Source: Acetobacter persici JCM 25330
GTDB taxonomy: Bacteria > Pseudomonadota > Alphaproteobacteria > Acetobacterales > Acetobacteraceae
Reading direction: 5' to 3'
DNA length: 63,840 bases
NCBI RefSeq assembly: GCF_000613905.1
Contig: NZ_BAJW01000012.1
Location: forward strand, 1-63,840
Positions 9,860 through 18,834 of this stretch are shown piece by piece; position 1 is the stretch's first letter, and the number at the start of each line of letters is the position of its first letter. Both the position numbers and the translations under genes were made by a program. The notes beneath the pieces were generated by a model. It was not told the DNA's origin. It saw only the letters and a program-made list of their open reading frames with translations, and ran no database searches.

Positions 9860-10624
9860 GCTGGGCCTCCCTGCGCCTTTGTTCCGCGATCCGGTTTGAT
9901 TCTTTAACCCACCAGAGCATGGCGGAGCCTGTTAGTGTCTCCGCATCCTGACGGGACCAGCCAGGCCAGAAGGCGCTCAGATCGGCAGGGAGACGTTCCC
10001 AGTTTTCTGGCCAGCGATAAAAAAACCGGTCAGATAATCCGCTGCTCTGGCAAACGTGCTGATTGGCATTTTAAGGACCGCGGCCTTCTGCCATCCGCTG
10101 ACATCCGTCACCAGAGTTATTTCCGCCTCCAGAAAATCCGCCATGCTTCCGCGCTGTTCCTGCGTCTTGAAACGCCTGCGCTCAGCAACGGTAGGTTCCC
10201 GCAAGGACATTTCCTGCCACTCCCGGTTTACCGCTGCGATGGCTGGCGTAAGCGTCAGGTAAAAAGTCTCCTGACAGTCAGGTTCCTCATCCGGCTTCCG
10301 GCGCGCATCCTCCTCAAAATGGGAGATATAGGCGACGGCTGCATCAAGCGTGCGGGACGGAAGCTGGTCTGCCGCCGCCTGAGGCCAGTCCGTGACACGG
10401 CACAGGAGAGCAATTTGCGATGCATAGACTGTTTCCAGCGTTGGCCGTTTGCCAATTGTGCGCGTGGCCAGCAGGCATTCTCCTACTGATGGCTCCCGGC
10501 ACAATAGCTGCTCCCACGTACGTCCATCTTTTGTCGTGATGACCGGGGTGTGAAAATCACCTTCCTGATCATCTTCGTCTTGCTGGCATCTGTCGCCGTA
10601 CAGCTCTTGCTCAAGGTCATCCAT
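9837..10624 (-). CDS. Tail assembly chaperone, doubled domain, with predicted -1 frameshift extension
   Basis: Zero-frame product: 215 residues, ATG 10624, stop near 9977. Residues 43-100 and 142-198 are two copies of the tail assembly chaperone domain of the gp41/E/14 type: REPSVGE and REPTVAE each start a copy, and both contain a V-T-x-x-x-W-x-x-A region before an Ala-rich helix. At a T7 run (10019-10025) a -1 slip would fuse the first 202 residues to FYRWPENWERLP and on to WWVKESNR, ending at 9837, about 262 residues. The fused product ends just inside the start of the tape measure, as G/GT genes do. Confidence 0.82.
10019..10025 (-). promoter_or_regulatory. Predicted -1 programmed frameshift site T TTT TTT
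   Basis: On the minus strand the sequence is GG-TTTTTTT-ATC, read in the zero frame as GGT TTT TTT ATC. A slip of one base back at both Phe codons gives the next codon TAT and opens a 61-codon extension. The zero frame stops 14 codons after the site. The seven T's fit the X XXY YYZ rule. Homopolymers are unreliable in this sequence, so the run length needs checking. Confidence 0.7.
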
Positions 10625-10998
10625 CAGACGGTATCCTCAGTGACAACATCGCTTTCAACATGCAGCTCAAACGTGCCTTCCTGCGTGTTGACGTTGATAT
10701 TTTCGGTCTGCCAGGCATTGACCGCTGTAATGACTTTCCCGTTTGCCAGTTCAAGGATGACGGTCAGGCCGCTTGCCCCTTGCAGGTCGGAGACTTTGGC
10801 ATCTCGTCGGTCTCGCAAAGTCGCCTGAATAAAGCCCTGCCCCGGCATTGCGGAAAAACCTTCAACCGCGCTCTGCCCTTTCAGGGTTTCATTGACCATA
10901 CCGGAGGCCTGCCACTGTGCCTCCCCCACAACGCTCCAGACATCGCCATTGACGGTGATGGTGGCTGTACCCGCAAGAGGGCCACGATATGCTGCCAT
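10624..10998 (-). CDS. Tail tube protein (Mu gpM-like)
   Basis: 124 residues, matching the phage tail tube family: G-x-A-x-I-x-V-N-G at the start, then a strand-rich middle with RDRRDAKVSDLQG, and an E-G-T-F-E-L segment at the end. It lies between the sheath gene and the chaperone, as in Mu, and overlaps the chaperone start by one base (TGATG). It forms the inner tube of the contractile tail. Confidence 0.88.
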   Translation of the reverse strand: MAAYRGPLAGTATITVNGDVWSVVGEAQWQASGMVNETLKGQSAVEGFSAMPGQGFIQATLRDRRDAKVSDLQGASGLTVILELANGKVITAVNAWQTENINVNTQEGTFELHVESDVVTEDTV

Positions 10999-11010
10999 TT
11001 ATGGCTCTCC

Positions 11011-12492
11011 TTACGATTTCACGAACTGGGCATTGCCCGCGATGACCCAGAGCTGATTTGCAAAATCATAGGGCATCAGCAGCTTAACCACGCCATTTCC
11101 AGCGTTCTGGCAGACAATGCTGGCCGCAAAAGCATCCTCATTCTGGACCCAGAGCTGTGTGGCCTGATACCGGTATCGGGCCACACAAAGTTTGCCGATC
11201 AGCTTTGCTGTGGTGGCTTTGGATCCAGCCGGAATTTTAGCGGCATCGTCCAGCAGGATATATCCGCCGACCTGTGCTGCCAGATAGGTACGCATGTCTG
11301 GCAGGCAGATCGCAGCCGTCATCAGCGTTTCAATTCCCAGATAACTGTCATCCGGAAGGCCGGACGCATTGGTCTGGTAGGTGGTGATAAGGCGCTGGAT
11401 CAGCACCGTGCCGCTGTCATCCACTGTATGGGTAGAAAGGCCATCATACAGCAGGCTGTTCTGTTCATCCCGGCTAAAGCGCCCAGCATCCGTCGGGGGC
11501 AGCACTGTCAGCGCAAGCCCTGTAACAGGGAGTGCCGGATTGTCGCGCATGGACGTGGCCACCCAAGCCCCGATCTGCGCTGCCCAGACAAGCGGCGAGG
11601 ACGGGCTGTCAGAAATAGGCATGATGGTGGTGTGCGGGTCATTAAGCGTCAGACCCGCGGCTGTTACCTGCCCATAGGTTCCGCGGATGGCGGCAATGCC
11701 GTGACCATAGAGCTGATCCATTGGCGACCAGCGGCCCGTCATATTGTCAAACAGCGCCTTAAACGCTGTCAGGCTGCCTGTGTCTGTATAGGGGTGGATA
11801 AACAGGTCATACACACGGTCACCCAGCCCCGCCATGACAGAGGCCAGCGTATCCGGCGTGCTGGTGCCACCACTCAGACTGGCCGTGATGACCGTCAGGC
11901 CGTCCGGGACTGACTGATCCCCCATCTGCCCCAAAAGCGCAACACCGAGCGCGATATCATTCCCGGTCGCGCCCGCGTTTTTGGCTGTGAGCGTGAGGGT
12001 GGCGCCGGAGGCAGAGGCCGTCACGGGCAGAGCAGCAATGGCTGCCAGCGCCGTAACAGCATTGGCGGCAACTGTAGCTGCGGCATCGCCTGACGTAACC
12101 CCGACCTGCACCAGCTGATCCTCTACATAGAGAGGGAGTGTGCCGGATGCTTTGGCTGTGCCAGAGAGGGTGATGGTGCCAGTCGCAGGCTTGCCTGATG
12201 CCGGATCTGCCAAGGGCAGACACCAGACCTCACCGGACGTATCAATCTGCCGGTATGCTGTGACCATACGCGCCAGCTGGGAACCTGCACCATATTTGGC
12301 AATGGCATCAGACTGTCCCCCGGACAGTGTGGCGACCCCGGTTGCTGTAGTGCTGCCACTCAGTTGCTGCCCGACCAGCAGGACACGGCGCGCAACACTG
12401 GCCGTATTGGCCTTTGAGCCATCCAGCGCAAAGTAAAATCCGGGGACCCGGTTGCTGGCGGCGTAACCGGGAACAGAAATGGAGCCGCTCAT
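11011..12492 (-). CDS. Tail sheath protein (Mu gpL-like)
   Basis: 493 residues. The N-terminal VPGYAASNRVPGFYFA and the SVARRVLLVGQ segment match the sheath family. A G-N-D-I-A-L region, then a FIHPYTDTGSL segment and a DEQNSLLYDGLSTHTV motif near the C-terminus are typical of Mu-like sheaths. It precedes the tube gene by 12 nt and overlaps DUF2635 in an ATGA. It is the contractile sheath. Intact frame. Confidence 0.9.
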   Translation of the reverse strand: MSGSISVPGYAASNRVPGFYFALDGSKANTASVARRVLLVGQQLSGSTTATGVATLSGGQSDAIAKYGAGSQLARMVTAYRQIDTSGEVWCLPLADPASGKPATGTITLSGTAKASGTLPLYVEDQLVQVGVTSGDAAATVAANAVTALAAIAALPVTASASGATLTLTAKNAGATGNDIALGVALLGQMGDQSVPDGLTVITASLSGGTSTPDTLASVMAGLGDRVYDLFIHPYTDTGSLTAFKALFDNMTGRWSPMDQLYGHGIAAIRGTYGQVTAAGLTLNDPHTTIMPISDSPSSPLVWAAQIGAWVATSMRDNPALPVTGLALTVLPPTDAGRFSRDEQNSLLYDGLSTHTVDDSGTVLIQRLITTYQTNASGLPDDSYLGIETLMTAAICLPDMRTYLAAQVGGYILLDDAAKIPAGSKATTAKLIGKLCVARYRYQATQLWVQNEDAFAASIVCQNAGNGVVKLLMPYDFANQLWVIAGNAQFVKS

Positions 12493-12704
12493 GCCAGGGC
12501 CTTTCCGGTTGACGGCTCAGCACCGGATGCAGACTGTGCCGAGGCAATAGTGGACTGACTGATTTTTGTGACGGGCTCTACGTCCCCGCGGGAGAGTGCC
12601 CGGAGCCAGAATGCTGTTTCAGGCACGTCTGCCCCGGCTTTATCCAGCAGACGGAGCGTGCCAGGGAACCGCACAGCGCGCCCCTCGGCTGGTTTTACCT
12701 GCAT
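12489..12704 (-). CDS. DUF2635 protein (Mu gp38-like)
   Basis: 71 residues. ATG 12704 is chosen because it gives the family start MQVKPAEGRAVRFPGT and a good length. The frame is open further upstream but that part looks like the antisense or out-of-frame shadow of the tail terminator. Contains a helical L-x-R-G-D-V region at residues about 35-45. Position, just before the sheath, matches Mu gp38. Function unknown. Confidence 0.8.
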   Translation of the reverse strand: MQVKPAEGRAVRFPGTLRLLDKAGADVPETAFWLRALSRGDVEPVTKISQSTIASAQSASGAEPSTGKALA

Positions 12705-12717
12705 AAAAAATCCTTTT

Positions 12718-13245
12718 TTACTGGAGGTTTTGCGCTGGGAACGTATCCCGTGTTTCCGCAAAATCCCGGTTCCCTTGTGTCTGCATTTGCAGATCAAGCC
12801 CTGTGACAGGCATGCCTCCGGGGGAAAATTCCTCGAAATATTCGAGAGAAAATGCCACGCGGACTTTGCCGATATAGGCAGAGTTATCGCTATCGACTTC
12901 CTGTCGGGTGGTGATGTCTGACACCTGCGACAGCATCTTCTGAAATCCGACATCCTGCATGATGAGCAGTTCAATCTGCTCTGTCAGGGCGTCCAGCGCG
13001 TCCTGCGTAGCCTCGGGCGTGCCTGCGGAGACCATGGCGTCCACATTGAGTTGCGTGGTCCGGACAAAATCAGGCGCGTTGCGCCCTGTGCTGCGGGCAG
13101 TATCAGACGGGGCAGACAGATAGATGGCTGGCAGCGCATCCTGCGAGAGTGGCAGAGCGCGCCTGGAAAAGACGTTCGGACCGGCGTCAGTTGCGTCTGA
13201 CAGCAGTTTGGCCGCGGCCTCCCGTAATTCCACACGGTAGAGCAT
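12718..13245 (-). CDS. Phage tail terminator-like protein
   Basis: 175 residues from ATG 13245, chosen because GGAG is 6 nt upstream; an earlier ATG at 13266 is possible. It has the short helix-strand pattern of tail terminators: an REAAAKLLS helix at the start, then ALPLSQDALPAIYLSAPSD, then D-A-L-D-A-L-T-E-Q-I-E-L-L helix and closing strands with L-E-Y-F. The role, capping the tail for head joining, is inferred from position and pattern. Confidence 0.65.
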   Translation of the reverse strand: MLYRVELREAAAKLLSDATDAGPNVFSRRALPLSQDALPAIYLSAPSDTARSTGRNAPDFVRTTQLNVDAMVSAGTPEATQDALDALTEQIELLIMQDVGFQKMLSQVSDITTRQEVDSDNSAYIGKVRVAFSLEYFEEFSPGGMPVTGLDLQMQTQGNRDFAETRDTFPAQNLQ

Positions 13246-13591
13246 CGTTTTCTCCATCGGCTGCATTCAGCTCGATATGTGCGCCGCCATGGCTATCTGG
13301 CTGGACCTCCCGGATACGCCAGACCCGACCCCGGATTGTCAGCAAGTCGCCCTGCGCGGGCGGAACCGGGAACAGGGAGAGGCGCACGCCTATGCGGGCA
13401 TCAGATCCGGTGATGTGTGTCGGGCTCTGACCTGGCAGATCACCCAGAGGGGAGATGGCCCTGTAGCCGTCATCAAAAATCCCGCTGAGCGTGATGGTTT
13501 TGCCCAGCAGTGCAGACTGATACTGCACTGCCTCACCAAACACATCATTGCAGGGGCCGATGACAAGTTTATCAAAATCGACCGGCCCCAT
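13187..13591 (-). CDS. Phage head-tail joining protein (lambda FII-like)
   Basis: 134 residues. The C-terminal pattern G-R-V-W-R-I-R-E-V-Q-P-D-S-H-G matches the FII/Phage_attach family, whose last strand ends with such a G-R-x-Y/W-x-I/V motif. It overlaps the tail terminator start by about 59 nt, more than usual, so the final residues (after about NAAD) may be read-through of an indel. It connects the head to the tail. Confidence 0.7.
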   Translation of the reverse strand: MGPVDFDKLVIGPCNDVFGEAVQYQSALLGKTITLSGIFDDGYRAISPLGDLPGQSPTHITGSDARIGVRLSLFPVPPAQGDLLTIRGRVWRIREVQPDSHGGAHIELNAADGENDALPCGITGGRGQTAVRRN

Positions 13592-13594
13592 GCG

Positions 13595-13888
13595 TCAGGC
13601 TCCCGGCAGATTGGGAGCCGGAGTCATCGGCGGGGCATCCGGCAGAGGAGCGGCCTCAACCGAATTATCCGCAGAGGGGCCCACCCGATTGACCTCGCCG
13701 GTTCCTGCGCTTTCCAGACGGGCAATCCCACGGGAGGTCCAGAAACTGGCACGCTCGGGCGGAACGTTCAGTTTTGTCCCGACAGGATAAGGAGCTTTCC
13801 CAGCCTCCGGATAGACGGGCAGAAGTGTAATGACGGAAACCGTTTTGGTGGTTTTTGTCACTTGTTTGGTCTGGGTCTCATCACTCAT
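13595..13888 (-). CDS. Small phage head-region protein, family not recognised
   Basis: 97 residues. Thr/Lys-rich start with TKQVTKTTKTVSVITLL, a segment PVGTKLNVPPERASFWTSRG in the middle and a Pro/Ala tail. It lies between the capsid and the head-tail joiner, 12 nt from the capsid stop. Head completion is a guess from position. Confidence 0.6.
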   Translation of the reverse strand: MSDETQTKQVTKTTKTVSVITLLPVYPEAGKAPYPVGTKLNVPPERASFWTSRGIARLESAGTGEVNRVGPSADNSVEAAPLPDAPPMTPAPNLPGA

Positions 13889-13900
13889 GATGCGGCTCCC

Positions 13901-15013
13901 TTAAATGCCAGGGGCCGGGGCATCGGCACCAGCCTCCATGACTGTGGCGCTAAGGCAGGCATTGACACGCGACGGAATCACGATTGGTGCAGACTGCATC
14001 AGCAGATTGATGGTCGCCGGGTTTTCCTTGTACCACATCTTGGGGGCATAGGCGAGCGGGCCATAACCAAAGGCTGGATCAAGTATCTGGCCGAAAGCAC
14101 GGGTGCCTTCCAGTCCCGGTCCGGACATGATGATAGTCCCGTCCGGGATCATCGGTTCTTCTTTTTCCGTTACGGGGTCAACATACCAGTCATTATAGAG
14201 CCAGATGTGAAACTGCCCCCACTGCCCCATGTAAATCTTGCCGGTCTTGGCGCGGCCGCCCAGATCAACGGAAGATCCGCCCGTCCTGTCTCCTGCCCAG
14301 ATTACGGCATTGAGGAATTTCACATCGCTTTTCAGCGCATTGAAGGGGCTTGTCGTAAAGATAACATCTGTCGGAGCCACCCCAGATTTTTGGAGCACAT
14401 AAAGAGCCCATGCAGTGAGATAATCAGTGGGATAAATCCCGGCCTGACCCCACTGCGCAGAACCCGTCAGAGCGATTTTTAGGGCCGGATCACGCTGGAA
14501 ATCCACGACAATGGGATTGGGGTATCCCTCACCCACAATGGTGACAGAACCATTGACCAGAGCGCTCGCCGCCATCCATTCCATACGGCGGTTAATCATG
14601 TCGATCTGGTCAGCAATTTCCCATGCGAGATTGGCCTCCAGGCGGTCCGCCGGAGACATATTCCCCATGAGACGCTCCCCCATGGCTCGGCGAACCGGTT
14701 TGAGCAGATCCGGGTTGCGCCAATCCTTGATATAAGCCGGTTTGAAAAGGTTGGCCTGCCACTGACGACTTTCCACCAGTTTGCCTTCAACCAGCGGTGA
14801 GCAGAACGGCGCCATACGCCGTTTGCCGTTATCGACATCAATGGCGACTTCGGGCGTGTCAGACTCAACGATATTGGGGAAGAACATATCCAGCAGATCG
14901 GTCTGCGCCAGCTTCATATTGCGGACAAAATAGACCAACTGAGCTGTGGAATAGACACTCAGCATATCAACGAGAGAGGCGTTCACGCCGCCTTCTCCGG
15001 TGGTTCCGGACAT
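13901..15013 (-). CDS. Major capsid protein (lambda gpE-like)
   Basis: 370 residues, family Phage_cap_E. SD AAGGA lies before ATG 15013. Features: a QLVYFVRNMK segment at about residue 25, D-M-F-F-P, then KRRMAPFCSPLVEG and the RRMEWMAASALVNG region, a helix with W-A-G-D-R, and a beta-rich end with P-x-M-W-Y-K-E-N-P-A. The gpD-like gene is just upstream, as in lambda. Intact frame. Confidence 0.93.
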   Translation of the reverse strand: MSGTTGEGGVNASLVDMLSVYSTAQLVYFVRNMKLAQTDLLDMFFPNIVESDTPEVAIDVDNGKRRMAPFCSPLVEGKLVESRQWQANLFKPAYIKDWRNPDLLKPVRRAMGERLMGNMSPADRLEANLAWEIADQIDMINRRMEWMAASALVNGSVTIVGEGYPNPIVVDFQRDPALKIALTGSAQWGQAGIYPTDYLTAWALYVLQKSGVAPTDVIFTTSPFNALKSDVKFLNAVIWAGDRTGGSSVDLGGRAKTGKIYMGQWGQFHIWLYNDWYVDPVTEKEEPMIPDGTIIMSGPGLEGTRAFGQILDPAFGYGPLAYAPKMWYKENPATINLLMQSAPIVIPSRVNACLSATVMEAGADAPAPGI

Positions 15014-15055
15014 TCAGAAATCCTTGCAGAAAGGCTTGAAAAGGGGAAAGCGCCA

Positions 15056-15457
15056 TCAGACGATGGCGTTGGAGATCCCGGTTTTGACGAAAATGCTCCA
15101 CTGGCGGAGAGCCTGTGTCAGGTCATCCAGTGTCCAGCTTGCGTCATACGTCATGTAGTTGGAGTTGAACTCGCCCATCTGATAGAGGCCGCCAGTCTGG
15201 GCTGCTGCCGAGGCATCAACCGTATCGACCACAATGCCGCACGGGATCTGGCTACCATCCGTCGCTGTTTTGACGCAGGGAGCATAGGACCCGGTGGCGG
15301 TCACGCACCCGACAACCTGCCCACGCACAAACGTGTTCCCCTGGGCAAACGTAACCGTGGCAGTAACGAGTTTGAGGTTACCAGCAATGAGCTGATCCGG
15401 CACAAACACGGTGGTGCGGGCGCTCGGATAAAACCCGTAGGAATTAGAGCCTGACAT
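15056..15457 (-). CDS. Head decoration protein (lambda gpD-like)
   Basis: 133 residues, start ATG 15457, overlapping the scaffold stop in a TAATG. The strand-rich domain with F-x-x-G-x-x-F-V-R-G-x-V-V-G, then a G-I-V-V-D segment and D-x-L-T-x-A-L-R-Q-W, fits the HDPD family. It stabilises the capsid after maturation. Position in the D-E pair agrees. Confidence 0.85.
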   Translation of the reverse strand: MSGSNSYGFYPSARTTVFVPDQLIAGNLKLVTATVTFAQGNTFVRGQVVGCVTATGSYAPCVKTATDGSQIPCGIVVDTVDASAAAQTGGLYQMGEFNSNYMTYDASWTLDDLTQALRQWSIFVKTGISNAIV

Positions 15458-16031
15458 TAGTTGCCTCCCTTACGGATAGCCTGTGCAGCGACAAGTCGGG
15501 CGCCCGCAGAGGTCGCAGCATGTGCTGCACTGCCTTCCTGCTTGACGCCAGCAAACGGGGATGCCTGCATGCGGTCGCGCAGGGTTTTCGCCCCCGTTGT
15601 GCCGGTAGCGGCCTGGGCTGTTTCGGTGGGGGCCAGAGTACCCAGAAGGCCTACGGCCTGAGAGCGCGGCATGCCCGTGTTGAATGCCAGGTGAGCGGCT
15701 GCGGGCAGGTTGCGGGCAGCGGCGGGGGAAGCGAAAATTGCAGCGCAGCGGGCGCGTTCGCGGGACCGGGCCGCCTTGGCCTGATCGTCCTTTTCGTCTT
15801 CAGCGTCCTCGGTGTCGCCGTCGGTTTCGTCGTCGTCACCGTCGCTTTCGGCCTTGGCCTTCTTGGCTTTGGCGCGTTTGGACTTGGCGTCTTTTTCCTC
15901 GCCTTCGTCTTCGTCGTCTTCGCCCTGCTCGCCTTCGGCCTTGGCGGCAGTTTTCTTGGTGTCGTCGTCATCCTCAGCGTTGGCTTTGGCCAGATGCGCA
16001 AAAGGCTGGTAGAAGCGGTGCGCTTCGCCAT
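15457..16031 (-). CDS. Capsid scaffold-like protein (Nu3 counterpart), frame broken near 16015
   Basis: Start ATG 16031 has GGAG 10 nt upstream and gives MAKRTAS, then one missing base leads into the frame FYQPFAHLAKANA followed by long Asp/Glu/Lys runs. About 191 residues. The final third has RERARCAAIFASPAAARNLP and LAFNTGMPRSQAVGLLG, a helical end conserved in scaffold regions of lambda-like head proteases. The acidic low-complexity middle is common in scaffolds. In lambda the scaffold lies within the protease gene; here it is a separate gene after the S49 stop at 16058. Confidence 0.7.
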
Positions 16032-16057
16032 TCGGTAATCTCCGATTTTTGATAGTT

Positions 16058-16896
16058 TCAGAGGTTTTTAAGAAGGTCCGTGAACGCATCTGTGCGCGAC
16101 ATCACGGCATCTGCCAGCCCGGCCTCTACGCCAAGCTGGCCGCGATAGACTGCGGCCTGCATGTCCGTTATGGCCTCGGGTTTGAGACCTCGGTTGCGGG
16201 CAACAGTGGAGACAAACAACGCGCCCAGACTATCGGTGTCAGCCTGCTGGGATTTGATTGCTTCATCAGACAGGGGCGTGGTCGGGTAACCGTCCGTTTT
16301 CCTATCCCCGAACTGGAACGTGGTGACCTTGATGCCATCCTGTTCCAGCGCGCCAGTGATATCGACATGCATACTGACAACGCCGATGCTGCCGACCTCC
16401 CCAGTGCGGGGGAGCGTGATGGTCTCTGCCGCGCTGGCCAGGGCGTATCCAGCGGAGCAGGCCATCTCATCCACAATCGCCACGATCGGTTTTTGAGAGC
16501 GGCACTGATAGATATGCTCGGCCGTGTCGAAACAGCCGGCAACAGTGCCACCGGGACTGTCGATATGCAGGACGATGGCTTTGACACCTTCATCCTTTAT
16601 GGCGAGATCGAACGCGGTGCCGATATCGTCATAAAAGGTTGCGCCGCTCCACCACCAGCCAAAGCCATTACTGCTACCTGGGAACAGGACGCCACTGATC
16701 TTGATGATTGCAACGTCATCAACCGTGTGGTCATTTGCCGGACGATGAACTGTTCCAGGTCGCTGGGCGGCCCGAACAGCATGACATCATCCCCACCTTT
16801 GAGGAGCATGCTGCTGAGGATGTCTGCATGGTGGGATGACAGTGCCAGAGGCCGGTTGAGCAGTTGCCGCGTGAGCGCCATGCTGCGTGGTGTCAT
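16058..16896 (-). CDS. S49 family head maturation protease (lambda gpC-like), frame broken near 16740
   Basis: Start ATG 16896 overlaps the portal stop (ATGA). The N-terminal frame runs to GPPSDLEQFIV and shifts. After adding one base at the GG at about 16740, it reads ANDHTVDDVAIIKISGVL, then IVLHIDSPGGTV, VAIVDEMACSAGYALAS with the Ser of the catalytic motif, and G-E-V-G-S-I-G-V-V-S-M-H. The repaired length is 279 residues. Ser-Lys SppA-like proteases of this family cut the scaffold and portal in the prohead. Confidence 0.85.
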
Positions 16897-18532
16897 GACT
16901 TATCCTGATTTCTGGGGGCCTGCTCGGGCGGCAGGTAGCCGCCCCAATCCGGGATAGGGAGGCCGCGATCTTTAAAGGCCTTAACTTCTTCGGCTCTCTG
17001 GTCGATTTTTTCGATCCAGTCGCCGCCCTCGTTTTCGGCGCATTCCTCTTCGAGTGTTGAGAGGCCAGCATCCATACCAAGGATAGCCCCCTGTTTTTCC
17101 GCCACGGGGTCGATCCAGCCGCGCCCCGGACCCAGCCAGGAGGCTCGGGCATAGGCCTGCCGTGCATCGATAAAGTCCGGAGCGTTACGGGGCAGTGGGA
17201 GGTTATCGACCTCCATGCACTCTTCCAGCCATGCAAGGCGGATTGGTGCAGCAAAGCCTGTTGCGAAATCCTCCCGCCGACGCTTGAGGGTTTTCCATGC
17301 CTCCAGCATTGCACCCCGCGCCGATGAGTAATTGACGTCTGACCAGTCATTACTCACCTGCTGCGGGGACAGGCCCGCACCACTGGCAATGTTCCGCAAC
17401 ACGGCAGATTCAAAATCCCGAAAATTCCCGGCGGGCCGCGAGGCAGAGACCGTGTTGATCTTTTCACCCGGATACAGGATGGGCAAACGAGATCCGGCGA
17501 GATTGATATTTCGTTCCTGGTGGAATGCGATACGGCCATCCTGATAGACGCCGAATGACTCATCACCGCCTTCCAGCGCCTCGGCCACCATATCGGGATC
17601 ATAAGGGCTCTCGATATAACCAGCAAAAATCGCATTAATGATGGCAGCATCAAGTTCTGACCCATCGTATTTTATCAGCATTTTAAGGCGCTGCATGACC
17701 GGGGTCAGGATTCCGGTTGCCCCTGTATGCTGGCTGGCGCGATGATGCTCAAACATATGCACCACTCTGGGCCTGCCCCAGCTTGTTTCCCGCTCGATCC
17801 GGTCCCACTGGACGGATTTTGCAGCGGAATACCAGTCTGCCTCATGCGCCTGCCGGATGTGGTAGGCGATGGGCACGCCGAGGGCGTCAATCTCGACACC
17901 GTTGCGAATGCTCTGCAAGTCCATCTGCATCTGAGGGTTACTCAGACGGTCCGGGTCCACAAGTTGCAGGGCCGTCGCGTATCGTGCGCCGCCCCGGCAG
18001 ACCCGGTCCTCCAGCCACGGCAGAACGCCCAACGCATCCCCGTCCACAATGAGATGACGGAATGCAAGGTGCATCTGCTGGCCGAATGTCAGCATGCGCT
18101 CTCCATCGTTAAAATGGAGAGGATCATCCGCCCATGACCGCCAGAGTGCATCGACAGCCTGGCTAAACTCCCGCGCCCATGTCGCATCAAACGCGGAGTT
18201 TCCGCTCATGTGCGCAAGGCGCGATAGTCCGGCTTGCTGATTGGCCGCAGGGTAATGCCGATGGCATTGTCCTGCACGCGCGTGACTGTGCCCGCTGCCC
18301 AGCCATCATTACGCACCAGATCCCGCGCCCGGCTGACAACCCTGTTGCGAAATGGGCCGCGCTCCGTATCGGCGGACCAGAGAGGCGGCATCCAGCTTTG
18401 CGTGTGCTGACCGTAGATATCTGCCGCATCATACGGAACGCCTTGCCAGCCACCATTCAGAGCGCTGGCACGTCGCCCCATGGACTGGGCAAAGTCTTTT
18501 GCCTGCCGGGATTTTTTCTGTTTTTTGGCCAT
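16893..18532 (-). CDS. Phage portal protein (lambda gpB-like), frame broken near 18210
   Basis: An N-terminal frame of 108 residues (MAKKQKKSRQ..., with RVVSRARDLVRNDGWAA, a portal motif) ends at 18206 and a second starts at ATG 18209. Total length 1640 nt is one base short of a whole frame, so a single missing base is likely; repaired length about 546 residues, near lambda gpB. Later features: RHLIVDGDALGVLPW, DPDRLSNP, and SPQQVSNDWSDVNYSSARG. ATG 18532 overlaps the gpW stop by one base. It forms the dodecameric portal ring. Confidence 0.87.
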
Positions 18533-18825
18533 CAGAATACCGGACGCAGGGCTTTACGGCGTACGCCCGGCATACCCAACTGCTGCTGCAACTGCTTGAT
18601 GAGGGCGGCAAGGCCGGTGGCATTGGCCTGCGTATAGGTGACGGTACGGTTGCCGTCGCCCTGCGCATAACTGACTGACGCGACTTTTGCCCCGCTCTGC
18701 AACTCGATATAGGCCTGCTGGCATGAGGCCAGGTAAGCCTGCCCCTGATCCCGGCTCATGCCCGCAAACAGGCTGGTGTTCGGGTTGTAACGGGCCTGCG
18801 GCAGCCTGCCGAAAAATCCGGACAT
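18532..18825 (-). CDS. gpW-like head completion protein
   Basis: 97 residues. ATG 18825 is preferred over the GTG at 18831 because AAGGAG lies 5-6 nt before it. The helical A-x-x-A-Y-I-E-L segment followed by VSYAQGDGNRTVTYTQAN matches lambda gpW family proteins, which bind the portal before the tail attaches. Placed between large terminase and portal, as in lambda. Confidence 0.85.
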   Translation of the reverse strand: MSGFFGRLPQARYNPNTSLFAGMSRDQGQAYLASCQQAYIELQSGAKVASVSYAQGDGNRTVTYTQANATGLAALIKQLQQQLGMPGVRRKALRPVF

Positions 18826-18834
18826 GGTCACTCC

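Noticed and set aside
10660..11913. Long plus-strand open frame of 417 codons opposite the sheath gene
   Set aside because: It is the antisense of a well-recognised sheath and tube gene and has no family pattern.
13277..14482. Plus-strand frame of about 400 codons opposite the capsid gene
   Set aside because: Antisense shadow of the capsid and neighbours; Arg/Gly/His-rich without motifs.
15520..16038. Plus-strand hydrophobic frame opposite the scaffold
   Set aside because: Val/Phe/Leu-rich because it is antisense to a run of Asp/Glu/Lys codons.
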